Below, piece by piece: positions 10,888-25,800 of a stretch of 64,000 nt of DNA. Within the stretch, counting starts at the first letter, position 1, and each line of letters begins with the position of its first letter. Where the stretch lies: positions 1,949,313 to 2,013,312 of the forward strand of contig VWZP01005658.1 in the NCBI GenBank assembly GCA_013396995.1, read 5' to 3'. Position numbers and translations under genes: made by a program. This stretch comes from Dicaeum eximium (lineage: Eukaryota; Chordata; Aves; Passeriformes; Dicaeidae). The notes beneath the pieces were generated by a model. The model worked only from the letters and a program-made list of their open reading frames with translations, had not been told where the DNA came from and made no database searches.

Positions 10888-13800
10888 GTAAGAGCTTGTA
10901 CTTTTAAGGATGTTGAGTCATCTCTCCCCTTTCAAGACTAGCAGGTAGGTTTGCAAAGAGCAGTGGATTAAGCCACTGTGTGAAGATGTGTAAAATGTGC
11001 TCCTCCAGATTAGATTGCCCGTTTTCCAGAAATCAGGCTGGGTTATTTATACTGTGATAGAGGCTCTTGTTAGTAAAAAGCTGCAGAAATGATTTTATAT
11101 TCTGTATCTATGCTAGTAAAAAAGCAGGCTTCTTTACAAAAACTTGCATGAATGTTCATGTAGTTAACTATTGGTCTGCTCCTTGACATCATCTTGGCCT
11201 ATGCTACCTCATACACTCCCAGATAATTCCTAGCTGCAGTTTAGGGAAAAGCACACATCAGGATCTCTTCCCAAACTACAGTATGGAGGGTTTCTGAAAT
11301 TCAAGAGAGTTTAAGAGTACAGATAGAATCTGCACATGCTGCTCATTCTCATGGTTACAGATTTTTGTTGTTGTCCTTGTTCCTTTTGCTACTACATGTC
11401 TACTAGTGGCATCCTCAAGAACTTGGCATCAGGGCCACCATATACTAGTGGTCCAGAATAGAATGGATTGTGCGCTTGTTTTTTCCTTGTTTTCTGCGCT
11501 AATACACTCTTCACAGAAGTTAGCAGCAGCAGCTACTAGTAGGCATCAGTGATTCCCCAGTTCCTGCCTGTTACTATCCTTGTTATTCCAGTCACTGTGT
11601 AAAATTCCTTTGTTACCTTTCCATGTGCATCTTCTCTAGGTTTGTGCCATCCAGGTCAAAAATACTGGCAAGATGTATGCCTGCAAGAAACTGGATAAGA
11701 AAAGGTTGAAAAAGAAAAGTGGAGAGAAGATGGCACTGCTGGAGAAAGAGATCCTGGAGAAGGTCAACAGCCCTTTCATAGTCACACTAGCTTACGCCTA
11801 TGAAAGCAAAACCCATCTGTGTCTTGTTATGAGCCTCATGAATGGAGGGGATCTGAAGTATCACATCTACAATGTGGGAGAAAGGGGTTTGGAAATGAAA
11901 AGGATCATCTTTTACTCAGCTCAGATCACCTGTGGGATTCTGCATCTCCATTCCATCAAAATTGTGTACCGGGATATGAAACCAGAGAATGTCCTCCTGG
12001 ATGATAATGGGAATTGCAGACTGTCTGATCTTGGATTGGCAGTGCAAGTCAAAGAGGGAAAAAGCATCACCCAGAGGGTGAGTACAAATTCTTTAAACAT
12101 GGGCAGTGGGAAGTGAAGCCATTCTGTGTCTAACGCCTTGTGAGTCCAAGACTTAATTCCCCAGAATTGATTCTTTGCTAAAGACCTAATGTAGTCATTT
12201 CATTCTGAGAGACAGGTCATAAGCAGATTTGGTTTATTAACTCTTTAGCTGCTGCATGTGGTAAAATAACTTCTTTTGCACAGAAACAGTAGAATATTCT
12301 TGACCTTTTTCTCTTAAGTTCTTGAACAAATGACTTTAGAGAGCACATGCTTTGTGCCTTATGGAATGCTGCATAGTCAGGGATTTAATCAGTTGTTTAA
12401 TGAGCAGCAGTCAAAGATATGACTTCTCTGTATTCCACTTTTGCTCCTAGGAGAATATAATTTCTTACACATTACTCTTTTAAGTGATGCTGCTGATTGT
12501 ATTGCAGATGTGTGTGGTGCTGCATAATAAATAATTTCCAGCTTTCCTTACCCCCACAAATTAATTCCTGAAAAAGTTAGCAGACCTGATGGTTTGTAAA
12601 TGCCCCTGCCTGTCTATATGTAGAAGAAGAAAAAGATGGATGACCAGCTGGATTTTGTGTGAATTAGATTGTGCAGCACTTCACCTGTGCCTCTGGTCAT
12701 CCCAAGCTAACCTGGATATGTAGTAATGTCAGGAGATTTACCCAAGAAATATGTAGTAGGATAGATTAATGTGAAAAAGACATATTTATCTGAAAGTATC
12801 TGAAGCTTAAAGATGTGTATAATGAGAGAATGTATTTGAAATACAGAAGGAAAATGAAGAAATGGAAGGAACATTATAAACTGGTCTATGTTAAACTCCC
12901 CAAGTTCACATTAGAAATTCAGTAGAAGAGAGGACCCACTAATGGCCTAATTGCGGACACAGTTTTATAAGGGCATTTTTGTAAGCTAAAGCAGAATATA
13001 TATTCCTTCCAGGCCAAATCTGTGTGGTACTAATATCTAAGTGCCTAATATAATAAAGCTGTTTCTAGATTTTGGATGATGGTTTGAACTGACAATTTAA
13101 GGCTTACAATTTTCAGTCAGTAATTCACTAATGAAAGGATATTGCTACTGATCTGTAGTATATAATATATGGATTTATCGGTGCATTAATTTAATTAAAG
13201 ATTGCAAAAATACACTATTTTGATGAATTCTGAAAGTTCTGTGCACTTCTCATAGCTGTACAAGCCATTAAAGATTAAATATGTTCTGTTTTCAAAGCAG
13301 AAAAAAATTCCTGTCCTCTCATATATGAATAAATGCACATCACCCATACATCAGCTGGAGGATCCATTAATCCCTTTTGTAAATCTTATTAGGTGATTAG
13401 GTTATCACATGGCACAAGTAATAAGCTTGTTAATGAGTTCCTGTTTTAGACATTTTCTAAGTTTTCATTGAGAGTTTCTACAAAATTATAATGTTTATGA
13501 ACTGTTCATCAGCCAAAGACATGTTCTTTGTTGGTAGAAAGGTTTTTTGAATTTTAGATGGATGACTTCAACATGGTCGTAATAAAGAATAAAGAGTGTT
13601 TATGCTTCAGAATACTTCAATTACTTACGTAATTGAAGAAATGGCCTTGGTATCCTTTAAGTACTGCCATTACATACACTCCTTTTGAAAGCATTTGTGT
13701 GCTCCATACCAACTGCTCATAACCATTAAAACTTGTTTCAGAAACAGTGCTCCTTACAAAGATCTCGAAAGAGTTGGATACCTAGCCTTAGTTTTCTCCC

Positions 13801-16800
13801 TCTCTTTCTCTTTTCATTTGCTAAGGAGAAACAGCAAGGAGAAACATTCACCGTTCTGTGTGAATGTACTTTGAACTTATACTGTAGTTGTAAGTAATAG
13901 ATACAGTAATAATTACAAAATTTAGAAAACTTTAATTTCACTAAGAGTGCTGATTTGCCTTTGTGAAGTGCCAGCTGGCCCTAGAAAGAAGAAATCACAA
14001 AAAAATTTAAAATACACAAGTCTGAATAATAACAATCTTGAAAATAAAAGTAGAAAACATTTGAAAGCTACTTACAATGTCATTTTCCTTCATTGAACAT
14101 ACATGGATTATATGGGATCTTCTCATGACAGCTACATGCACCTGTACAATCTACCAAGAAATGTCTTGCACATTTACTCAGGCAGAGCACTTACTGACAT
14201 CGCTGGAAACAGAAACAAACTCCAGTGGTAATAAAACTATTCAGGACTTTAAATATCATTATGACTTCCTATAAATGTGTCTGTTGCATCTGATCTGGTG
14301 TGTTGATCAGACCCTGCACGAACTAGCTTGTATCTTAAAATTATGGCTTTTTAAAATACTGTTATTTTCTCCATTCTGTCTTACATAATTGAGATAGACA
14401 AGAGGGGGAAACTGAGAGCCTGCAACGATGGCTTTTACACAGGTAGAGTGTTTTGTCTGTTACGTACTAGACTGATTCTAGCACTGGGGGTTTTATCCAT
14501 ATGACAGAAATGCAGAGCTTCCATCCCAAGTTAATTCCATTTTTCCAGAAGTTAGTGTGTATTTGCTGTTTATTTAGGGAAGAATTTTCTGCCCTTACTG
14601 AGTATGGCTTTTGTGAAAAGCAACTGTTGCATGTAAATTGTGAAGAAGAACTTTTGTGCAGGTGCATTTGAGCCAGAGAGCTTAAATATTGACATAATAA
14701 CTGTGAAAAATAACATAAACATATTTTTGTAGTATTTATAAAAGTGCATTCATATCTTCAGAGGTTTCAGGCTTCTTCACAGTTTTCTTGTGCTATGTTT
14801 TATATATTTGAAGGACATCATAATATTTTTATAGGAAAAACATGTTTTGGTTAAAATCTTACTCAAAATGTCCTTTTGCCCTCCTGTATGTTTGTTTATT
14901 ATAAGATTCTATTTCTTAGGAAAACACAAGGAAATCTATTTAGATGTTCCTGAAACTTGCAGTTTAATTTCAAGGCAGCTGAAAAGCAGGAGGAGGGTTT
15001 AGACTTGTGAAATAAAAAATAACTCAGCAAGCTATTCTACAGTTGACGTTTGTTCATTATCACATGGCATTCTTATTGGATAAGATTCTGTAAAAATTTC
15101 TTCTTCCTTTGCTCTTTGAAAAATGACAGCTCTTCATTTGCTCAGAATTAGAGGAACTTGCTGCTGTTTTGCTTATACATTTTGAAGTATGACATGTAAA
15201 ATTGATGACGTTTTTACTAGCAGAACTTTGTTCTTAAAAATGTTGATAATCACAGTTGTTACGAGGTGCATCATCATGCCAGGTGTTTCAGATTTTTTTA
15301 ATCTCTGAAATGTACTTTACAGAATGCAGCCTTACCCACAAAAGTCTGTGGGGCCAGTTGGGATCCATGCCAGGGTACTGGGGGAGCAGGCACTCCCATC
15401 ATGACTTTCCCAGCAGTCCCAGAAAACCAAGGAGGTCCCATTTGGCTGTATGTTAGCAAATGTGATGCCCATCCACAAGAAGGGCTGGAAGGAGGATCCA
15501 GGAAACTACCAGCCTGTCAGCCTGACCTTGTACTAGAGAAGTCATGGAACAGATCATCCTGAGTGTGGTCATGCAGCACATACAGGACAACCAGGGGGTC
15601 AGGCCCAGCCAGTGTGGGTTTAGGAAGGGCAGATCCTGCTTGAGCAGCCTCATCTCCTTCCATTGTGGAGTGATGCTTTATGGGTGAGGAGGTGGCTGTG
15701 GATGTGTCTGTCTGGACTGTAGTAAAGCCTCTGTCACTGCTTCCCACAGCATCTCCTGCAGAACCCAGCTGCTTATGGCTTGCACAGGTCCTCTCTGTGC
15801 TGGATGGCTGGGCCCAGAGAGTGCTGGGGAATGGAATTACATCCACCTGGCTCCTGGTCACTGGTGGGGCTCCCCAGAGCTCAGTACTGGGACCAGCCCT
15901 GTTTTATGTCTCCCCTCATGATCTGGACAAGGGAAGCAAGTGCACTCTCAGCAAGTTTGCAGACAGGACCAGGCTGGGTGGGAATGTGGATCTGCTGGAG
16001 GGCAGGAAGGCTCTGCAGAGGGATCTGGACAGGCTGGATTGATGGGCTGATGGCAGTTCTATAAGGTTCTACAAGTAAGGCAGAGCAGCAGGTCCTGCAC
16101 CTGGGTCACAACAACCCCCTGCAGACTGCGGGCTTGGGAAAGAGTGGCTGGAAGGCTGCCCAATGGGAAAAGAGGGTTGTTGGTCAGCAACTGGCTGAAC
16201 ATGAGCTAGTGTGTGCCCAGGTAGGCAAAAAGGCCAGTGGCATTCTGGCTGTGGCCAGCAGGACCAGGGCAGTGACCATTCTCCTGTGCTCAGCACTAGT
16301 GAGGCTGCACCTTGAATCCTGTATTCAGTTTTGGGCTTCTCACTACCAGAAAGACACTGAGGTGCTGGAGTGTGTCCAGAGAGAGGCAATGGAGCTGGGA
16401 AGGGTCTGGAGCACAAATCTGGTGAGGAGCAGCTGAGGGAACTGGAGGAAGGAGGCTCAGGGGGACCTCACAGTTTTCTAGGAGGTTGTAGCGAAGTGGG
16501 GATTGGGCTCTCCTCCCAGGTAACAAGTGAGGACAAGAGGAAATGGCCTCAGGCTGTGCCAGAGGATGTTTAGATTGGATGTTAGGGAAAGTTTCTTCCC
16601 CAGAAGGGTTGTCAAGCATTGGAACAGGTTGCCCAGGGAAGTGGTGGAGTCACCATCCCTGAAGGTATTTTAAAAGCCATGTAGATGTGAGGCTTTAAGG
16701 ACATGGTTTAGTGGTGGGCTTGGCAGTGCTGGATTAATATTTGGGCTCAATGATCTTAGAATCTTTCCCAAACTAATTACATGAATGCCATGATCATGAG

Positions 16801-19800
16801 ACTGAAGGAACAAAAATGATTTTGTGGGACCATTCTGCCTCCTGCAGTTTTGGATATAGCAGAAAGGACACTGTAGTCATCTCAAATTAAGAAAATGCAA
16901 TATGTCCCATGAAATACTTCTCCTACACATGACGTGCCATTGGAGCCCTTTATGATGTAGCACAAGGTCTCGGCATGACTTTTACCATTGTTCCTCATTC
17001 AGCTTAATCTGACAGTTTATAAATGCTACAGCATTTTCTATAAAAAGTGTACATTCTGGAATGATCCTTTGGGTAAATCATCTAGTGGGTCATGCATTGA
17101 CTCATTGTAGTCAAAGTTGGTTTTATTTCATTGGATAAGAAATGAAACATTTGGCTGACACTGTAATTCTTTGAACTTTTGATTTGCCAGCTTTGACCAG
17201 AAGCAGTATTGCAGAAACAGTAAGCTGTGAGATGGTGAGGAATGTAGTACTTCTGTTCTTACTGGATCACGTGACACTCCACTTGCTGTCGCAAGTAGTT
17301 TCAGTTATCAGACATGCAATTAATTTTTTGGGAAGACAGAGTAAAATCCTGGAATTGCAGACACATGCAAGTGAAAACTGAGGGCTTGGTTTTGCCCATT
17401 ATTCGAGTTTAAAGTACACTAGTGAAAGGTGCCAGGTGGGTGGTTCTTAAAACAGATATTAAACTAGAGTGTAGTTAAGCTGCAGGACACTTGCAAATGT
17501 CTTGTAAGCTCTACAAATTTATCTAGGTTCAGGGAGAGAGTGGACAACTGATGGAAAAAAGTTTTGTTGAGAGAAACCATTTGTGTCTCTGGAAGCTCTT
17601 GAACTGCAAATAGTTGGAGTCTAGGAAAGTATAGAGAAGTCTCAGGGTACCCACCAGGCTTACAGACTTCCCTATATATTCATTCGTTTGAATTAATTCA
17701 CAGCACTGAACTGCCCATATGGGCCATTGGTCTGGTGCAGCCAGTACCCATCTCCTTGGATTTACATTTTAAGGAATGGTACCTCCAACATTAGGCATAA
17801 TCCTGAGAGAGAAGGTGGATGAAATCCCGTGCATTTCAGTGATCAGCAGTAACTCTCCAGGCCTCATTGATATTTGCTCTGCTTGACCTGCAGTGGCTGT
17901 ACCTACACTGGAGGGCCCCTGCCCTTCTCAGGACAGCCTGTGGCTCTGTCCCCTCAGTCACAGTGTCATAGAACACAGAGTTCTCTTTGATCCCTCTCTT
18001 TGTCCCCTTTCTGAGGAAGCTGTCTATGCATGGTGCCCTGAGACAGTATTTGAATTCATTATGAAGAGCTTCATAAAATACAGACTAAGTAGATGGAGAG
18101 TTTTCTCCCTTATTAACACTGTTTATGGAATATTCTGTGGTCATTAAATAATAAAACCACAAATATCTATGAAGTATTATTATTTCTATATTATAGATGG
18201 GAAACAATCAGGAGAAATTTAAAAGGAAATTAAAGGGAAAATCATGTTACAGGAAGACTGGAGAACCCTTGTAATTCTTGAATTCTAATTGTGTGCTTCT
18301 GACTCTCTACCAAGTGTTCTGTTTGTCCTAACTGCTCCATCCTGTAATGTCTGAGTGCTTCCCTGTCTGTCAACGCCTTCTGATGGCACTTCACTGAGGT
18401 GGGAGCGTTAGCAGGTTCTCTCTCCAGTTGGGATCTGAGGCAAAGGTTTACGTGTGATCATGCAGGACAAAAGTGGAGAGCTGCTCTAGAACCCAAAGTT
18501 AAAATTGGTGCCCAGTTACTGAATTGTCCTTTCTCAAGCCCTTTATTCCTTTGAATTCCATACAGCATGAATCTAAATTAAAAACATGTTGTAACTGTGC
18601 CTATTTCTCTTCCCAAGGAGGAGCACACAGAGAGTAGTCCTTACTGCACAGAGTGTCTTTCTGTCTTGTGCAACTTCCTTCATTTCAGTGATTACTGATG
18701 ACCAAGCTTAAAAGATTAAAAACCAATGCTAGATTTTTTTACTATTCCAAAAAATAGTTGCCTATTAATTGGGTCAGCTGGTTTCTTGTTCTTTTATGAA
18801 TGTGTGGTGGGAAACTGGAGGAGCTGCAATTCTGTGTAACTCATTTAAATTACGCTCTGTTCCTCCTCACAGTGACTCTTGGGAGAAGAATTAAGATGGT
18901 GAAGTGAGAGACAGAGGCGGATCAGTGTTGTTCTCCACATCTAGGGCCTGTTAGCTTGTGTGCAGGGAAGAGATTTCTGTGGTCTGTTCCTGCATTCCTG
19001 CAGGGTCTATTAAGGCCATTGCTGAAGGAGTGGAGAACAGCTGGACAAGAGAACAAAGCAGGCAGTGGCACCCCTTGGAGGAAGGAAGGACCGAGCCCCA
19101 GGAAACAGCTGATAGAGCTAAACTCAGCTTGTTTTTTTTCCTCTGTTCAACAGTTCTTGTGCCATGGCAAACAAAAGATAGACATTCTGATTTGCTTTAC
19201 TGTTTGGTTTGTTATATCAATTGAGTTTGTTTTGCAGAGATCTGTGGGAAAAGGTAGCAAGATCTAAATCCCGTTTTTCCCCATTTGCCTGTTTCTGTGC
19301 TGCTGAAAGCTCAGAGTTGTGTCTCTTCCTGGGCTGCACCTGCTGGAAGCTGGCACAGGGCGGGGTTGGAAGGGCTGGCCCTGCCGGGACAGCAGTCACA
19401 GCCATGTGGGAGCTCTGCACTGCGGCCGGGTTCTGCTCCGAGCTCTGCTGTGCCAAGAGCCCCTGACTGCACTGGGATCTGAGTGCACTTAGTGCTTCTC
19501 AGGATCACATCTTGAATTACTAAAAGATTATAATTATGTGACCTCTGAAAAATTTATGCAGGATTGCATTTCACAAAGGAAACATTTGTATACTTTCAGA
19601 TGAGTCATTTCTACTATGCCCTGTCAAATCACACTCAAAGCAATAATTCCACTCAACAGAACTTCTGTGCTAATGTAGACAAGGGCAGCATTTGCTCATT
19701 ACATTTTAGAGGATTACTGAAAAATTGTCTTTTGGGTTGTTCTCAAGATAGTGAAATAAAGAGAAAGTGGATCTGTGAACCCTTTTCAAAGGCAGATCAA

Positions 19801-22800
19801 TTAAAATTGAATTGACTGAAGTTTATTGACAATTTTTATAATTCAAGCAGCATATGCAAGTAAGCCATCCTGCTTATCACAAAAGACAATATTAGATGGA
19901 GAGCAAGCAAAAAATAGCTAGGGTTGTACTGACTATGCTTCAAAAAGTTTTGTGCCTCTACAATTGTATAAGAATTCTGTCTCTAGTAAAAAGTTAGGAT
20001 AATATAACATTCCTTGTCTTCTTTTTGATATTTTTATTTATTGTGTCCCATTAGATGTTTTCAGGTCAGTGAAGGTGTAACATCATGTGTTTGTGTCTCT
20101 GTAAGGTCACTTGATTAGTTAAAACATACGTTCAGATGGTTCAGTGGTTTCCAGGAATTATACAGGAAAGAAGAGAATAATGTGCTTGGTCTCAGTCAAA
20201 GCCCAGTGAACATCCTAGTGGTGCAGAGTTGACAACAAAGGAATTAACTTTGAGTATGGGTTTTTTATTTTCTCTGTTTCCATTAAAAGAGTGAAATTTC
20301 TAGTTTTTAAAAAGTGGGCTTTGGTTAATATACAGCTTCTGAATTTACTTTTAAATTGTACTGAATGAAAACATCTGCAAAATCGTACAAACCTAGTGAT
20401 TTTTTTGTATGATAGACATATCAGTATCCCATACTTGGAGATACCTGTTCTGAGGCATGGTCAGATAATTCTAACTTAATTAAATATTCAATACCAGCCT
20501 ATGGGAAATAGACCCCTTCAAAAATAATGCATTTATCTTTTGTGGTAGCTTTTAATTTATTTGCTTTCTGTCCTTTTTTGAAATTCTTGCACTAGAATAT
20601 AGTTTACAGTATACTTATTTACTCCCCACCTGCCAAGAGTAATGGATTTTAATTCACTTTTGCTTTGGGAATCAGTGAATAAGTTTTCCACCTAATACAT
20701 TATTTTTTGCTGCTCAGATTTCACTGCTAGTGAGCGTTGTACAGTTTAATAACTCCCTTCACAAAACTTCTGTTTTACCTCCTTGGATAAACCTCTCCTG
20801 AGGTTACTGAGGCTGCCTTTTGTGTTGCCCTAGGATCTCTTTTCCTGGAAAGATGATCTGATTTTTACATCTTGTTCTCCATAATGATTAGTGTAGGGAT
20901 GTTCTGTATTACCTTCCCTCTAATGCTACCTACTCTCCAAATATAGAATTAAGTCTTCATTTGAAGGCTCTGTGTTTTTCCAGGTGCTGAAGAATGCTTT
21001 TTTTGTGTTCTGTAATACAGCACACGCTAAAGGCTTTAGCATCTTTCTTCCCAAATCATTTTGCCAAAACTATACATGCAGAGAAATAGGTGGAAAAGAC
21101 TAAAATTTAGGCTCTTTTCTTCCTTTCTTCAAATTCCTGTTTTGATAAAAATAGAGTTTTATATATTTCTCCCCCCATATTGGTTTTCTTCCTCCTTAAA
21201 AATCCCTGTTCACTACTTGTGAAATGTGTTTGCTTCTGCTATAAAATTGTGATGTTTTAGTGGGTTTTAAGTCTCAAATCTTATGAGATTAGGTTTAGAT
21301 TCCTGCTTCTTAGCCTGTTCCTTCATTGTGAATAGAAGGAAAGCTTCAGGGGTTGGGAGAGATTTGTTTTTAGATTCAAGTTTGGATGAAATTCTATGAG
21401 AAAACCCGCTCTCATTAAATTCTGAATTGAAATTATTTGGTATATGAGAGGAATGATATGTTTCTAGACTTCCCCAGATGGAGTTGGATCAGCTCAGTAA
21501 CAGCTCAAGATTTCAGTGCTACCAATTTAGAACGTTGAAGTTTAGTTCTTGTTTACATTTAAGCTCATCCACAGCCTGTCACTTCAGCCTGAAGGGAGGG
21601 AGGCTGTTGTTGGTCGATTCTGTTTTCTATTAAGTTGTGGTCGTGCTGTCTTTTTGGTCTGTGGTGATGGCCTTGTTTTCCCTGTTCTTGAGAAACACAA
21701 GCACCATGTCAAAGCATGGTGTTCCTCCAGATGGTGTGTCCTGCTGCAGGGTATGTTGAAAATGCCCATGGAAGAGACTGAAGTTACTTGGCAACTACTT
21801 CTTTTGAAAAAACAGCTGTGGAAGAGAAAATGCAAGCGGAAGGAGAGAGGCATTCTGAAAGGGGCTGCCTTGAGCCACATCTGTGACAGTGTCTGACTTT
21901 TCCAGTGTTCTGACTTTCCCATGTCAGATGTATCCAGGTTCTGTATGATGATGCTAAGTTGCAGCAAAGTAATCTCTTATCAGAAAGACCATATTGTGCT
22001 GTCAGGGCACATTTTGATGATAATGTGACTCAATAGATCTTCAAGGCATTAGTGGCCCAGCTTCATCTCAGTAAAAATAAGAATGTTTATTGCTTCCCAG
22101 AAGGAGAAAAAAAAAGAAAAGAAAAAAAAATTCTAGAAACCTATTTAGAGCTGTGTTTACTCATCCACAGTGGGCTCTGTGTGCAAGCTTTTATATCAAA
22201 ATTTCTCAACTATTTTCAACCTCTCCTCTCCCAGGTTTTTCTGAGGCCAAATGGATCTGTGGTCTGTTTTTGAGCATTTGTCCCCTTCCCTGAACAGAGC
22301 AGTAATCATACCTAAAAATGTAATACTGTAAGGGTATCTCTCAGTATTTTAGCCTGTGGGATGATGTCAGCAGCTGCAGTGCCTGTGCTGCTCCTCTATA
22401 CTTCCATGGTTTTAGTGAGGAAGGAACTGTTCACTTTTAACCTGTCGTTTTGCTTTCAACCTGACTGATATTTTTGTTCTTCTCGTCTCATTTTTGTTTT
22501 TCAACCATATAGATGATTTTGCTCTATATCCTTAAAAAAAAAAAAAACTACAAAGAGAGAAAATAAATTGGATTTAATTTTCTTTCTTTCATTGTTGGGC
22601 TTATATTTTAATTGATGCTAAAATGTTCCCTCTTGCACACATTGTTTACAGAGACGTTATATGGCATAATGTGTAGTGAAACAAGCTGAAGTTTATGGGG
22701 AGACCTGACTTAGAAGTACTGTGCCTAAATTTGCAAAACTCATAGGGGTTATCCAACCCCATAAAATAAAATTCATCTGTTGAGCTGCACTTTTTATAAA

Positions 22801-25800
22801 TACAAATTGTCCAAATGAGCTTTAGCTTTACCTTTTTCTAACTGTTTTGCTTTGGAGTGAATCTCTGTCACTGACTGTATTCTGATAGCAGTAATAATGA
22901 CAGTCTTGAGTAAGCTTTAGTGGGATTTTGCACAGACACAGTTTTTTATTTTAAATTGTTATAGTGGTGATACCTCAGTCCCAGTATTTAAAAAATATGT
23001 GAGAGGTTCAAGCAACTTCTGACATGGTTATCACTGTTGGCTGCATCTGATAAATACATAATATAGAGCATGAGACACAGCAGTAAACGTGGGTTCAGCT
23101 GAGGAAATGCTGTTGGATTGAAATCCCACGTCCTCAGTCATGTAACAGTGCAGCAGAGAGCACAGAGACAGCCTGATCCCTTCCCCTCCCTCCCAGGTGA
23201 ATCAGCTCCCTGGGAGGCAGCAGGAGCTATTTCAAACACTGAGCCTGTCCCCCAAGGGGAAAGTGGCAGGCCTGGGCTGGGAAGAAAGCAGGCAGATGTC
23301 CCTCTCAAAGAGTGGCCATTTCTTCTCTCAGAGAAGGGGCCATTAGTGCTGTAAATAGTCTCTATTCAGGCATCTCTTTTTGGTTGGGAAGCAGGAACTT
23401 GTTCCTTCACCCAAATGTGTGTAATTTATGAATGATAATTTTCATAGGTTTACTTTCTTGCAGTGGTTTTTTAAAGAGTTTTTCTTGGCCCTTGGTGGTA
23501 GACCATTGATCCAGAAACCAAGAAGGAGGTGGCTGAGAACTTCCTCATTGCAGCTCAGCTACTGGCTTGATGAGAATTTTCTCACTGGAAGCAGAGCCCT
23601 GTGTTGGACCAATTATAACCATTGCACAGGGTGGGAATCAGTGATTGCTTTGCCTGATTTTTGTATTTTTTAAAATCTTTTCAAATTGATTGCTGCTTGT
23701 GTTTACACAACAAAACTAAGAATATCTTCAATAAAAAGAAGAATAAAATGGAGGAAAAAAGCAAGGTAGCCGTGAATTTAAAATTAAACCACTTTTAGGT
23801 AGAAATTGCACTGACATTTCACCTTTGAAAAGCATATTTAAGACAGTTTTCCTATGTGCCAAGATGTTTAAAGAGAGATATGATCCATGTGCTAAAAAAG
23901 TTATACCTCACTGTTTCTAGATTAAAAAAAAGCTCAGAGTTTCTAGATACAAAATATATCAGTAGAATTACTAATATTTTGGAAGAATTGTAGACTAATC
24001 TGTTTAATTGCATGCATTTCACTACTGACATGGTGTAGTAAATCTGTCTGTGTGTTTGCAATAGGCTGGGACAAATGGTTACATGGCTCCAGAAATCCTG
24101 AAGGAAGAGGACTACAGCTATCCCGTGGACTGGTTTGCTATGGGGTGTACTATTTATGAGATGGTTGCTGGGCGAACACCCTTCAAGGATTTCAAAGAAA
24201 AGGTCAATAAGGATGAGGTTAGAAGAAGAACTCTGGAAGATGAGGTGAAATTTGAACATGCCAGCTTTACAGAGGAAGCAAAAGATATTTGCAAGCTGTT
24301 TTTGGCTAAGAAAAAAGAGGACCGTTTAGGAAGCAGGTATGCCTTCTCAATCTCAGTACAATAGAAATTAAAGCTGCAAACAATACAGTTATTTTACTAA
24401 TTGCACAGAATGTGTTAGATCTTCACTTTCTACAGAGTAATGAATTTTCCCTTTCACTTCTAGGAAGAAAGAGGTGGAAAATCTTGAAGTGAACATGGAA
24501 ATAAGGAATATTGTTGTAATACTGTGATCATCTATCCTCACTCCAGATGACTCATAGGAGTTGCCTTCTTGTTACTTTCTGTGTTAGACTTTACATAGTT
24601 TTGGGAGAAAGGGTCAAAAGGGCTTTTCTTACACATTCTTTCCTAAAGATAAAGGATATTCAAGTGGATACCTGCGTCCCTGCTAGTGCAGACTGAATGC
24701 AGAATATTAGGCTGTATCGCTTACTGGAATGATGTGGGCAGAAATCCAAGTCTGCAATGTGGATTCTTTTCCCTGCAGATGTCTAATTTGCAAGGCTGCA
24801 TCATTGGCTTCTTGCTGAGGAGACCTTAACCCCTCTGCTTTGCTCAAGTGCTTTAAAAAAATGCTGTAGAAGTTCTGGTCATCCTGACTCATCCCAGGGA
24901 GAAAAAGAATATTTGGCACAAACTCCTGTAAAGCAAAACATTTCTGGACACTTCAGAGGTGGCTGTGGGTAGATATGTCCGTGACTTAGCAGTTTCAAGG
25001 AATTGTTCAATAAGAAGAGAATTGCAAAGCTAAACCTTGTAATGACTAACTTGTAATAGCTCTGATCCCTCTGATGTGTGTGTGTATAAATGATTTAGTG
25101 CATTTCTAATTAGATTGCAGATCTACATCTGCAATATAGACAAATTAAAGAAATATAATAAAAATGTAAAAAATTAATAGGAGACCGATAATACCTGTCT
25201 TTAGAATACACTGTGATTTGAATAATCTATGAATACAAATATACGTATCAGGTGCTTCTCCAGTCTAAAGGTGGAATAGACAAAGGATCTCATTGAAAAT
25301 GCATATATAGTCTTGTAAATTTATATTTTATAACAGCGTGGAACAGTTTTTCAGAATGTTAGACAAACATTTGTCTGAAAGAATTAACTCTAATGAAAGA
25401 TAATAGATCATTAATACACATATTCTTAATATTCTGTTGCTAAATGAAGGCAGATACTCTTGTGCCTGATGAATTTTCCCAGCAGCTGTGCAAGGCAGCA
25501 GAAAAAACTATTTTCAGCAGCACATGGAGTATGTTTAATACAAAATCTATATTATTTTACTACATTTTAAAAGCTTTTAAAAGTAAATTTAACACAAAAA
25601 CATTCAGAGCACTCTAACTTAAAGTCAGCATACTTTGCAGACATTTGGACTTACAGCACTTTGTGAAGTAAACAAATTTCAGAGTAGGGGAAAATGAAAT
25701 TTAGAAATTGTGAGTGACTTGGTTGAGTTCATTCAGCAAGTCTGAAACAGCACCAGCAACAGACGATTCACTTACTGTAACCACATTGCCTTTTCCAGGG

